From positions 207,952,899 through 208,016,898 of the forward strand of contig BTPG01000004.1 of the NCBI GenBank assembly GCA_036245525.1: a stretch of 64,000 nt of DNA, written 5' to 3'. Under the pieces are notes generated by a model. It had not been told where the DNA came from. It saw only the letters and a program-made list of their open reading frames with translations, and made no database searches. The translations under genes and the position numbers were made by a program. Source of the DNA: Semisulcospira habei. Taxonomy: Eukaryota > Mollusca > Gastropoda > Semisulcospiridae. This document shows, one piece after another, positions 50,532 through 60,018 of this stretch (the first letter of the stretch is position 1; each line of letters starts with the position of its first letter).

Positions 50532-53138
50532 TCAGTGGGCCCTCCCCCGACCGGGCCGTCGGCCCCGACCAGGCCAAGAGGGGGTGTGGGCGGTGAGGGG
50601 AAGGGAGCGGGTGCGGCCAAACGCTTTGGGACGGGAAGCGCCGAAAGGCATACTGGTGGTTGGACGAGGAGCGGGTCTGTAGGACCGCAGGGCGCGACCC
50701 ATGGCCTTGCGGGACGAACGAAAGCGTGAGAAGGGGCGAGACGAAGGCCAGATATCTTTGTGCGACTCCCGCACAGCGTGCCAGGCGGGGCCGAAAAGTA
50801 AAGTACCACCGATGGGAGCCTGGCGTAGTTTGGATTTAACAGGATCAGGCAATCCCACACACGCGTCGAGCACAGCATCCCGGCGAATTAAATCACAATT
50901 GATGGCAGCAGCCATCGCATTGGTGGAGGCGTGGTAGGAGGCTTGGTTTGCCACCACAGCCAAAGAGTGAATTTCCTGAAGTGGAGCGGAGGAGTTAGGG
51001 TCCCAATTATCCTCTAATGCCCGAGCAATTGCCTGTGTTGCGAGATCGAGGAAGCCGGAGCAGGCTAGAGTGTTGCGGATGAGGACAGCAGTCTTATCCA
51101 CCCCCCGAGGAACGCGATAGAAGGCGCTACGGCGGCCACCCGCCTGGAATTCCGCATCGGGGTCCAGTGACGGCAAAGGACAGGAAAACGCCGGGGAGTG
51201 GCCCGCATACCAACTCTGGCGGAAACGTATATCGATGCCCGTGGGCCACTTGGCATCCGAGAAGAAAACCGGTTCCTTAGAAGTGGCGAGAGGTAAGTGG
51301 GCCGAGAACGCATTAGAGAGATCGTGGAAACCCGGCGGTTGAGGGAGAGATTTAATCCGCTTGGAAGGAAGGAGCGCGTCCACGGAAGCGGAAGCTTTAC
51401 GCTTGAGAGGGGGAGCGGAAGGACAAATATCCGTAGGAAGGAAACGTTGAATAAGGTCCGATGCCGCCTCGATCGACCGCCTGGTCTCTATATTTGGGGC
51501 GACGCGGGAAGAAGAGTCCAAATCTTCACAAGGAGAGTCCGCGGAGAGGGAAAGCGGGGAAGCATGATGGTCACCAGAGACACCCACAATGGAGGTCGAA
51601 TCTTCCGGGGGGAGACTGAATACGTCGACGGCATGAGTCTCCGGGACCAGTCGAGAAGAACGCGGAAGATCCCAGGATGAAGGGGAACGCAGTAGACTCG
51701 AAAGACGAGAGAGGCGCCGAGAAGAACGTTCGCCGGAACGATGTACGTGTGGTGAAACGCTACGAGCCGGGGCGTTAGGGGGGACCGAAGGGCCCGCCAT
51801 GCCGAGTGAAGGATCAGGACGAAAGGAGCGATGGTGAAGTGCAGTCGTATTTTTGTGAAGGACGGAACGGTGTTTGCGCGGAGACCGGCTACCCGCCAGG
51901 GCGCAATGGGACACTGCAGAGTTTGCCGCGCCGGGCAGAGGGCCATGAAGAGACTCGCAATGGCGACGTTGAGGCGGATAATGTGTAGCGCGCGGTGACC
52001 GGCTACGAACCGGGGCGCTGCGCGGAGACTGGGTACAAACCGGGGCGCTATGTGGCACTGCGTGCAACACCGCGTCGTACAAAGTGTCAGACAGGGACGG
52101 ACTATGGCGACGCTGCGGTGGATAATGTGTAACGCGCAGTGACCGACGACGAGCCGGGGCGCTGCGCGGAGACCGGGTACAAACCGGGGCGCTAAGGGGT
52201 ACCGTGTGCAACACCGCATCGTACAAAGTGTCAGACAGGGACGGACTATGGCGACGCTGAGGTGGACAATTGATCGAATGGTGAGAGCGCGGAGACTGGC
52301 GACGAGCCAGGGCGCAGCGCGGTGACCGGGTTCTTTGACAGACCGGGGCGCTAGGGGACACCGGGAGCCTACCTGCGCCGTGTAAAGTGTCAGGGAGTGA
52401 CGGACGATAGCGACGCTTATGCGGAACAGTATCAGAACGGTGTAAGCGCGGAGACCGGGGAAATGCCGGGGCGCAGCGCGGTGACCAGGTACCAACCGGG
52501 ACGCTAGTGAACACCTGTGGCCTCGCCAAGCCGTGCACAGAGTCATGACGTGACAATCTATGGCAGCGCGTATGTGAAAAGGCGGAAGGGAGCAAGGCCA
52601 CGTCGGACTGATCGTGAATCGAGGTAGAGGAAATCGGATACCGGTGTCCCGTCCCCCGAGGTAGGGCGGTATGGATCGGCCAGTGACCCGTCTTCGTAGA
52701 TCGGGTGCGAGGGACCGATAGTAAACTGATGTCCGGAGAGCGTGTATGAGAGGAAACAAACTTACCTCCATCCGCTGAAGGGACAGCGTCTGTAACCTTG
52801 TCCATTGAGACAGAAGAAGAGACGTGTAAGGGCCCTCGAACAGGGACATGGGAGGGAAGGTTGGGGGAGCGAACGTAGTCCGGGGACTGAGAACGGGAAG
52901 ACTCGTCGACTGCGGCCGAATTGGGAGGGGCTGGTGGGACTGGTGCAGAAAAAGGAGTGGGGCGCTTGCGCTGGTAAAAGCTCCACATTTGCGACCAGCG
53001 GTCTTCCTCCCAGGCAGCGCAAGTAGTGCAGGTTCTGTCAGAAGCGCAGCCCGAGTACGGAAGACAGCGCGAATGCGAATCTGACGGCCACTGGAATTCG
53101 CAATTCGCCGCAGGAGGTGCACGTTCGTAGTTGACCAC
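50532..53138 (-). CDS. DIRS E gag-like protein (868 aa) with Cys/His module and Ser/Arg/Pro-rich repeats
   Basis: Near the N-terminus: FQWPSDSHSRCLPYSGCASD, then CTTCAAWEEDRWSQMWSFYQ, the DIRS gag Cys/His module. Residues about 220-420 are rich in Arg, Ser, Pro and His with repeats of the type YPPQRRHSPSLSDTLYDAVL followed by APVCTRSPRSAPA (codons in 52330-51990). Residues about 590-860 are the conserved gag part (LPQPPGFHDLSNAFSAHLPL, SWYAGHSPAFSCPLPS, CDLIRRDAVLDACVGL). A 7 bp insertion near 53100 (GAATTGC duplicated) breaks the link to the upstream CTSCGE codons, so the true N-terminus is out of frame. Gag is expected to form the particle. Confidence 0.8.
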   Translation of the reverse strand: MVNYERAPPAANCEFQWPSDSHSRCLPYSGCASDRTCTTCAAWEEDRWSQMWSFYQRKRPTPFSAPVPPAPPNSAAVDESSRSQSPDYVRSPNLPSHVPVRGPLHVSSSVSMDKVTDAVPSADGGKFVSSHTRSPDISLLSVPRTRSTKTGHWPIHTALPRGTGHRYPISSTSIHDQSDVALLPSAFSHTRCHRLSRHDSVHGLARPQVFTSVPVGTWSPRCAPAFPRSPRLHRSDTVPHKRRYRPSLPDTLHGAGRLPVSPSAPVCQRTRSPRCALARRQSPRSHHSINCPPQRRHSPSLSDTLYDAVLHTVPLSAPVCTRSPRSAPARRRSLRVTHYPPQRRHSPSLSDTLYDAVLHAVPHSAPVCTQSPRSAPVRSRSPRATHYPPQRRHCESLHGPLPGAANSAVSHCALAGSRSPRKHRSVLHKNTTALHHRSFRPDPSLGMAGPSVPPNAPARSVSPHVHRSGERSSRRLSRLSSLLRSPSSWDLPRSSRLVPETHAVDVFSLPPEDSTSIVGVSGDHHASPLSLSADSPCEDLDSSSRVAPNIETRRSIEAASDLIQRFLPTDICPSAPPLKRKASASVDALLPSKRIKSLPQPPGFHDLSNAFSAHLPLATSKEPVFFSDAKWPTGIDIRFRQSWYAGHSPAFSCPLPSLDPDAEFQAGGRRSAFYRVPRGVDKTAVLIRNTLACSGFLDLATQAIARALEDNWDPNSSAPLQEIHSLAVVANQASYHASTNAMAAAINCDLIRRDAVLDACVGLPDPVKSKLRQAPIGGTLLFGPAWHAVRESHKDIWPSSRPFSRFRSSRKAMGRALRSYRPAPRPTTSMPFGASRPKAFGRTRSLPLTAHTPSWPGRGRRPGRGRAH

Positions 53139-53257
53139 TGCAACAAGTCATGCAAATAGGGGATACCGCGCGGGTCGGGCCCCGAAGGACACTCGGGCAA
53201 CCGTTGGAATGACCGATGTAACGACCGAATACGAAGTCGAAAGAAAAGGCCAGAGAC

Positions 53258-54522
53258 ATAGCTGCCAACTTTGGAGAAATAAAAATCCTGACTGGCCGGG
53301 GTCCAGGGGCCGCCTAGGCCCCGGCAGGGTGCAGGGGCAGCGCCCCGCTGGGGGGTGCAGGGGGGCTACGCCCCCCGCTCGTAAACGAAAATCAGCATTT
53401 TGATGGCAGTTTGGAGGCCTCTCCTTGAAGCAAAATTCAAAATAATAACCAGTTTGTATCCTTTAGTTTGAAGTTATTTACATTCACATCAGCACAAAAA
53501 AATCATGGCTGAACAAAATAAATCAATGGAAACGAAAAATCAGCATTTTGAAGGCAGTTTGGAGGCCTCTCCTTGAAGCAAAAATCAAAATAATGACCAG
53601 TTTGTATCCTACAGTTTGAAGTTTATTTACATTCACATCAGCACAAAAAAGCATAGCTGAACAAATTAAATCAAGGACAATGGAAACGAAAATCAGCATT
53701 TTGAAGGCAGTTTGGAGGCCTCTCTTTGAAACAAAATTCAAAGTTTATCTACTCTTTTGATGGTGTGCAAGGGTTTGCAGCAGCCTTCAGGGACTGAGAT
53801 GTTGCTGATTTTGCCTTCAACAGCAAGTCCTCTCTCTCTCTCGTCTCTTTCGGTTTGTGTTCCACACTTTCATAATTATTTCACAAGATGCTCTTACTTT
53901 TTCATGTATTCCTTCGTTTATTCAATTCATCATTCAGTCTGACCGCCAGACAGTCTTTATTTTTTCTTCCTTATACTTCGCTACTTATACTTATACTTGG
54001 TGTTTCTTACGTTTTTCGTGCAGACTGATGTCTTTTTGGCCGCCGTGACCGATGTTTATGTCCGCCCGGCACATTTTACAAAAGGCAAAGTGTTCCCCCT
54101 TTCTCGATTCGTCGATGTAAGGAAAGGAACGCTTGTAGTCTGGATGGAACTTCACCAAACACTTCTGCTTCTTAGGAGGCATGATTTTGGTGAAAATCGA
54201 AAATACTCTGTGACCAGTTGCGAAGATCGCTGAGCATGTGCTCGAGGGCAAATTCGAAGGAACCGGAACAAACAGAATGGACGGAATTTGCCGCGCATGC
54301 GTAATCAAGACTGGCTGTGGGTCCCCGAAAGCTTAGCGGTACAGTATAGCGGTAGGCTCTCAACTACAGGCGCTTGACCCCGCGCGGTACGCCAAAATGC
54401 CTCGAATTTTAAAACAAAGCTTGAAAATATGAAAATCGGGAGAAATGTACAAAAAACCGGAGAATCGGGAATTGAAAAAAAATCGGGAAATTCCCGATAA
54501 AATCGGGAGGGTTGGCAGCTAT
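53258..54522 (-). mobile_element. hAT-like DNA transposon, non-autonomous, inside DIRS E
   Basis: 1265 bp with inverted ends ATAGCTGCCAAC and GTTGGCAGCTAT. The flanking 8 bp CCAGAGAC (53250-53257) and GCAGAGAC (54523-54530) agree at 7 of 8 positions, as for a hAT target duplication. On the minus strand 54180-53991 encodes MPPKKQKCLVKFHPDYKRSF followed by CKMCRADINIGHGGQKDISL and HEKRKKH, a BED-type zinc finger typical of the transposase N-terminus. The catalytic part is missing. It interrupts the leader of DIRS E upstream of gag. Confidence 0.8.
53383..53760. repeat. Tandem repeat of about 150-160 bp, 2.4 units, inside the hAT-like element
   Basis: Units start near 53383, 53532 and 53692 with ACGAAAATCAGCATTTTG. 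Each continues with GGCAGTTTGGAGGCCTCTC, a CAGTTTGTATCC block and CACATCAGCACAAAAAA. The third unit is cut short. They are AT-rich and non-coding. Confidence 0.85.
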
Positions 54523-54904
54523 GCAGAGACGCCGTAATTCCACGGAAATTGCCACAAAAGGCAGTAATCGCCGGGCGAGACAATGTCCGAGGCCTTACCT
54601 GGCCATCGGGGAAGTTTGAGACCGGTAAAACGAATGAGAAATACGAGGAGAAATACGGAGACCGTAAAAACTAAACCGACAAAAATGGCAGTTAAGAATG
54701 AAGTTGGAAATAACGCCCTCTCGCGAGATCGGGAAGGGAGGCTATCTGGAGGAAGGGAGGCCACTCATGGGATGGGGTATCTGCTGGCTAGAAGTACGTC
54801 CCTGGTTTGTGTAGCAACACACAACAATTTTGGAGACTGAAATTGGCAGTCTAAGTATATCTTCCTATCAGTAATACCATCGGTAAAGTTTTTGAAGAAA
54901 CAAA

Positions 54905-55132
54905 CATGTATACTGAAGGTAAAATACTGTATCTAAAGTGTCAAAAGTCACAGAAGTACACAAAGAGTTTAACTTATTTAGTTATTTTTTCAGACTGCGA
55001 CAATAGGCACTCTTCAGCTTGATGAGAGGCTCTTCAGATAAATTCATGACTGAATCTACCACATCACAAGGACTGGTCTTGAGGACCAGAAGTGACTCAA
55101 GTGTTGAGTCTGCAAGACTTGATCTCTGGCTT
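54905..55132 (-). other. Unassigned segment with a short open frame
   Basis: Between the right end of DIRS E and the broken end of LINE-A copy 4. On the minus strand 55131-54984 reads SLADSTLESLLVLKTSPCDV, then VDSVMNLSEEPLIKLKSAYC and a stop. It is compositionally unlike LINE-A and could be the C-terminus of a host or transposase protein, but I cannot place it. Confidence 0.4.
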
Positions 55133-57731
55133 GTACGGGCCCGTGCGCACAGCGGTCCCATAGATTTCTTAGACCCCTGGTCCTGGGCAGCGTTCCTGCC
55201 GCTAGAGTTAGTGGCCTTAGAAGGCTGACCAGAGCCAGAAGCCTTTGGAGTTGATTGACTAACAGGTTTGGGTGGGGGCTGAGGCTTAGGGGCAACAGAA
55301 GGCGGCACTACCAGGCCGGCAGTGTCCGCCTTCTGCGTTCCCTGGCTCCTCTTCACCACCGGAGGAGGGTTACTCTCCAGGGGCGAGATGAGCCGAGGCT
55401 CCGCCCCCAACCAGAAGTTGGAATTTGACATGAAAAGTCTTTGGTGGGGCGCTTGCCTGCCACCGCTGCACTGAAAGTATACACTGAGGTTGGGGCAGCC
55501 GCAGCTGCACCAGGGCCTTCAACCAGTTTTTTTGGCATCCAGAAAGGACAGCCCCTTCTCCACACGCACCTGCTGAATCTTGCACTCGGATATCCGAGGG
55601 CATTTCTTATCCAAAGCCATATGCGCCCCCTGGCAATTCACACACAGGGGGGGGTGGCTGTGCAGGATTCAGCAGAGTGTCCGGGCTTAGAGCAACGGGC
55701 GCATGAAGCCTCTGCCTGACGGCATGTCTTCTGCCCATGGCCATACTTTTGGCACTTAAAGCACCGGAGAGGGACGTACTTTTTCACTCTCAAGGAGTTG
55801 TAACCTCCCCAGATGGTAGTAGGAGGGGTGGGGGTGCCAAATGTCAGGCTGATGGTAGGGAGACGGATCTCCCCACCACCTCGCTTGGAAGCGAAGCGCC
55901 TGACGTAAGTCACCCCCTGAGACTTAAGGTTCCTTACAAGTTCATCTTGATCTTTGATTACGCCTCTTGACGAATTCATAGTCTTGTGGGGTGTGACCTC
56001 CACCGGAGTGTCTCCGATGGAAGAGAGCCTCAGTAGCCCACTGGAGTGTGCCCGGGTACGGCACTCCACCAGCAAGTCACCAGACCCGAGGCGCTGTGCG
56101 TCAGGCCTGCCAACACGGCTCCTGAGGGTCTCCCCCACCAGAAAAGGATGCAGCTTGGTAACTGGTTTCTCCTTCACCTTGCTATGGACAATGAGGAAGC
56201 GAGGTCATACGGCCGACGCCCGAGTTGTCATTTCCTCACAGTCCGAGTCACTGTCATTTTCAATGTTGGTGGCTATGTGCCGCTTCTGTGCAAGTTTGGT
56301 TTTGTTTTTTTGTTTTTTTCCATACTATATTAGTAGAGATATTCATCCCCCGGGGGTCCCCGCCCGCCACCGAGCCCAACAAGGGAAAGTGCAAATGTCG
56401 GCGGGTCTCCAGCCGACCCACAATGGAGACTGCCCGAAAGATATACTCAAGGGGGTAAGCCCGATTGAACCGTTTGAGCCACTGCCTTCTATCACACCGT
56501 TGAATGCAGGGGAATACTGGCGTAAAGCACCTAATCAGCAGCAGAGGCTATAGCATGGCGCTCAGCATAGCAACCCGCATGTCAACAGTGGGATAGGGCT
56601 CAATGTGACAAGAGCCGATTGACTAGGCCGGTACGACTAGCCTCCCGTTTAGGTAGAAGTCAAGGCCGAAGTGGAGTGTTGGCAACAGTGAGCCGCAGCC
56701 CAAAGGGAACCTCAGCCACCAGGATCCTCTTCTCCCTCGACACGGGTCTCCAAGCACGGCAAACACTTGGGATCCAAAGGACCAAAAGCTCACGAGTATT
56801 TTTAAGGACCAATCCAACATGGTACGACCTGGGTTAGAACAGCTCTTTAAAAACCGGACCAGTTAACCCTCTTCTGCATAGAGCGAACGCCAGCGCCCGC
56901 TGAAAACACACAGTGTTTGTGCATAGAACGCCCGGTAACGCCCGCTGAACCACGTGTATACTGTGGAGGCTGCCATGTTTACCATGGCAATAGAAATCTC
57001 GCGAGACCACAAGCCTCATTTTCGAGATTCTTTCCACTTCCTGTCAAAGCACGCCATGTGCATTTTGGACGTTTCCTTACGGAGCAACAAATTTTTGAAG
57101 TTTCAAGTGTGAATTGAGTGTCAGTAAGAATGGCTGGCCTCGAACTGTGTTGATCATTGGTTGGGGAGAGCAGTGACTATGAAGATTTTGGGGGATTTAC
57201 AGTGCAAGACTTGGTGAAAGTGGATAGAAGAGGGGAAAAATCTGACTTAGATTTGGAATGGGATGACTTGGGGATCGTTTTTGTTAGTCAACATCATCGT
57301 CTGAGGATGAAGCTTGTGATCATCAGCAACTGAGATTCACAGTACGTAAAACAGCAGTTCATTCAACTTTAGATTTTCCCCTTTATTTCCTTGCACATTT
57401 TACAGCTCCACAAATGTTTATTTTATATCTTTGATTTAACACTTTAGAAAAAATAATTGCTCTTTCTCAAGACTTGTCTAAATATTTTTAAATATTTTTT
57501 TTTAAATGTCACCCATTCAAAATTACGGAGTTGATTCCCTTTGGTGATATTTTCAGGAGCCGCCTGGCATATGCACTTGCATGCAGAAGAGGGTTAAGAA
57601 GACTGAACAACATATCTGCTGACATCAAGTCCTAATCCTGGACAAAGATGGCACCCGTCTGCTAGCCCACTCAGTCAGTGACTGAGGAGACTACCCACCC
57701 ACGCCACGTGGAGGCCGGTGCCGAGTGGGCT
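55133..57731 (-). mobile_element. LINE-A copy 4, 5' half only (ORF1 and 5' UTR)
   Basis: Contains ORF1 (56330-55133, broken into at least three frames; the knuckles CFKCQKYGHGQKTC and CARCSKPGHSAESC remain near 55760-55690), the 5' UTR (56335-56862) and the extreme 5' end (57598-57731). ORF2 and the 3' tail are absent; homology stops at 55133. Loss of the 3' part is not a product of normal LINE integration, so a later deletion is likely. A piggyBac-like element (PB2) interrupts the 5' region. Its 5' end abuts ORF2 codons of copy 5, so it inserted into copy 5. Confidence 0.85.
56867..57593. mobile_element. piggyBac-like non-autonomous element PB2 in the LINE-A 5' region
   Basis: 727 bp between TTAA at 56863-56866 and 57594-57597, with 13 bp perfect inverted ends CCCTCTTCTGCAT. 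Other LINE-A copies lack the insert. Subterminal repeats (AACGCC and CCCGCTGAA blocks) occur at 56883-56960. An acidic coding remnant at about 57170-57290 (SSDYEDFGGFTVQDLVKVDR, then SDLDLEWDDL) resembles a piggyBac transposase N-terminus; the rest is deleted. Sequence and ends differ from PB1, so it is a separate family. Confidence 0.87.
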
Positions 57732-60018
57732 GTTAATGAGAAGAGCCACTCCACCCGTGCGTCTCTCCGAATCAGAGCCTTTATGGATAGCATTAAAACC
57801 ATTAAATGAGACAGGGTCAGAAGTCTTCAGGTAAGTCTCCTGAAGAGCTATTACTGAGGGGTTATAGGACTTGACTAGAAGGTGTAATTCTTCAAAGTTG
57901 GTGTGAAAACCGTGACAATTCCACTGAAGCAGAGAGTACAGGGTTTTATGTGGAGGAGAAGAGTACCTTCCCCCCTTTTCCTGTGCTTTGGAAGGAGTCG
58001 AAGAAACAGGGGGGTCGACTCCCGGGCCTCCTCTGGTTCCTCGGAGATGAGGGGGGGAGGAGCTGCCGCAGCACCAGCTACGACAACCTCCCCTCCCTCC
58101 ATCTGCTCCTCCAATGCAGCATATTTATTTTGAAGAGGGACTGCAGTGTCCCCCTTCTGGGCCCGTACGCACAGCGGTCCCGTAACTTTCTTAGAATTCT
58201 GGGCTGGGGCAGCGCTCCTGCCGCCAGAGTTGGCGGACTTAGAAGGCTGACCAGAGCCAGAAGCCTTTGTAGTAAGATTGACAGACTTGGGTGGGGGCTG
58301 AGGCTTAGGGGCAGCAAAAGGTGGTGCCACTGGACCGGTATCGTCCGCCTTCTGCGTTCCCTGGCTCCTCGTCACCACCGGAGGGTTACTCTCCAGGGGC
58401 GAGAGGAGCCGAGGCTCCGCCCCCAACCAAGAATATGGGGTTTGACAAGAGAAGTCTTTGGTGGGGCGCTTGCCTGCCACCGCAGCACTGAAAGTATACA
58501 CAGAGGTGTTATTTGAGTTTGGCGCAGCCTCAGCTGCACCAGGGCCGTCAACCAGTTTTTTGGTGTCAGCAAAGGACAGCCCCTTCTCTACACGCACCTG
58601 CTGAATCTTGCACTCGGATATCCAACGAGGGCACTTCTTGTCTGAAGCCAGATGCACCCCCTGGCAATTCACACACAGGGGGATGGCTGTGCAGGACTCA
58701 GCAGAGTGTCTATGCTTAGTGCAGCGGGCGCATAGAGCCTCTGTCTTCTGCCCATGGCCATACTTTTGGCACTTAAAGCACCGGAGGGGGAGTGGGACGT
58801 ACTTTTTCACTTTTAGGGAGTAGTAACCTCCCCAGATGGTAGTAGGAGGGATGGGGGTTCCAAACCTCAGGATGATCGTAGGGAGATGGATCTCCCTACC
58901 ACCTCGTTTGGAAACGAAGTGCCTGACGTAGGTCACCCCCTGTGACTTAAGGTTCCGTACAAGTTCATCTTCAGACAGTTCGGCCAATGTTTGATCTTTA
59001 ATCACTCCTCTAGAAGAATTCATCGTTTTGTGGGGAGTGACCTCCACTGGAGTGTCTCCGATAGAGTGTCTCCGATAGAGGAGAGCCTCAGCAGCCCATT
59101 TGAGTGTGCCCGGGTACGGTACTCTACCAGCAAGTCACCAGACTTGAGGTGCTGGGCCTCAGGCCTGCCAACACGGCTCCTGAGGGTCTCCCCTACCAGG
59201 AAAGGGTGCAGCTTGGAAACAGGCTTCTCTTTAACTTTGCTGTGGATAATGAGAAAGCGAGGCCAGACGGCCGATGCCTGAGGAATCGCTTCCTCACAAT
59301 CGGAGTCGCTATCATTCTCAAGGTCAATGTCAGTGGCTATGTGCCGCTTTGGTGCCAGTTTTTGGTTGTTTTTTTTTCTTCCCCATATTATAGTATGATA
59401 GATATTCATCCTCCGGGGGTCCCCGCCCGCCACCGAGCCCAACAAGGGAAAGTGCATTCGTCGGCGGGTCTCCAGACGACGCACGATGGAGACTGCCCGA
59501 AAGATATACTCAGGGGGTTATGCCCGATTGAACTGTCTGAGCCACCGCCTCCTATCACACGGTTGAATGTAGGGGAATAGAGCGTAGAGCACCTAATCAG
59601 CAGCAGAGGCTATAGCATGGTGCTCTGTATATCGGCCTGCATGTCAACAATGGGATAGGGCTCAATGTGACAAGAGCCGATTGACTAGGCCGGTACGACT
59701 AGCCTCCCGTTTAGGCAGAAGTCAAGGCCAAAGTGGAGTGTTTCAGCCACCAGGATCCTCTTCTCCCCCGACACGGGTCTCCAAGCACGGCAAACACTTG
59801 GGATCCAAAGGAACAAAAGCTCACGAGTATTTTTAAGGACCAATCCAACATGGATTAGCACAGCTCCTTAAAAACCGGACCAGTGAAAAAGACTGACCAA
59901 CATATCTGCTGACATCAAGTCCTAATCCTGGACAAAGATGGCACCCCTCTGCTAGCCCACTCAGTCAGGGACTGAGGGTGACCATCCACGCCACTTGGAG
60001 GCCGGTGCCCAGTGGGCT
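57732..60018 (-). mobile_element. LINE-A copy 5, 5' part only
   Basis: Carries the first codons of ORF2 (57950-57735: LLQWNCHGFHTNFEELHLLV, SLQETYL-like ALQETYLKTSDP), ORF1 (59380-57953), and the 5' UTR to 60018. The remainder of ORF2 is absent because copy 4 joins at 57732. In ORF1 a 12 bp deletion near 58747 removes the last Cys of the first zinc knuckle (CFKCQKYGHGQKT then EALCARC), and the N-terminus is frameshifted near 59050. The element lies in DIRS F gag DNA. Confidence 0.85.
57953..59380 (-). pseudogene. LINE-A copy 5 ORF1, degraded
   Basis: The main open piece (59047-57875) starts at MEVTPHKTMNSSRGVIKDQ; the N-terminal codons lie in a different frame at 59380-59050, which also contains a short tandem duplication (GTGTCTCCGATAGA repeated). 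Zinc knuckles two and three are complete; knuckle one has lost its last Cys. The frame runs through the usual ORF1 stop into ORF2 territory at its C-terminus. Confidence 0.82.

Larger units (their letters stand above)
46195..54904 (-). mobile_element. DIRS E, structurally complete DIRS-type retrotransposon with nested insertions
   Basis: Inverted termini of more than 150 bp lie at 46195-46400 and 54700-54904 (GTTGTGTGTTGCTACACAA, CCCATCCCATGAGTGGCCTC). Order on the minus strand: leader, gag, RT-RNase H, tyrosine recombinase, internal complementary region (46460-46560), terminus. Insertions: hAT-like element (53258-54522), LINE-A tail (47974-48022), SINE-like S3 (47518-47903) and LINE-A fragment (46849-47277). 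Without them the element is about 6.6 kb. No Dam-type methyltransferase domain was recognised. RT and recombinase both carry damaging changes. Confidence 0.92.

Noticed and set aside
51488..53200. A 570-codon minus-strand ORF overlapping DIRS E gag
   Set aside because: It is in a shifted frame relative to the gag that matches four other DIRS copies; open only because of GC-rich composition.
54905..55132. Possible host exon reading SLADSTLESLLVLKTSPCDV
   Set aside because: No consensus splice borders on the coding strand and no phase partner; kept only as an unassigned segment.
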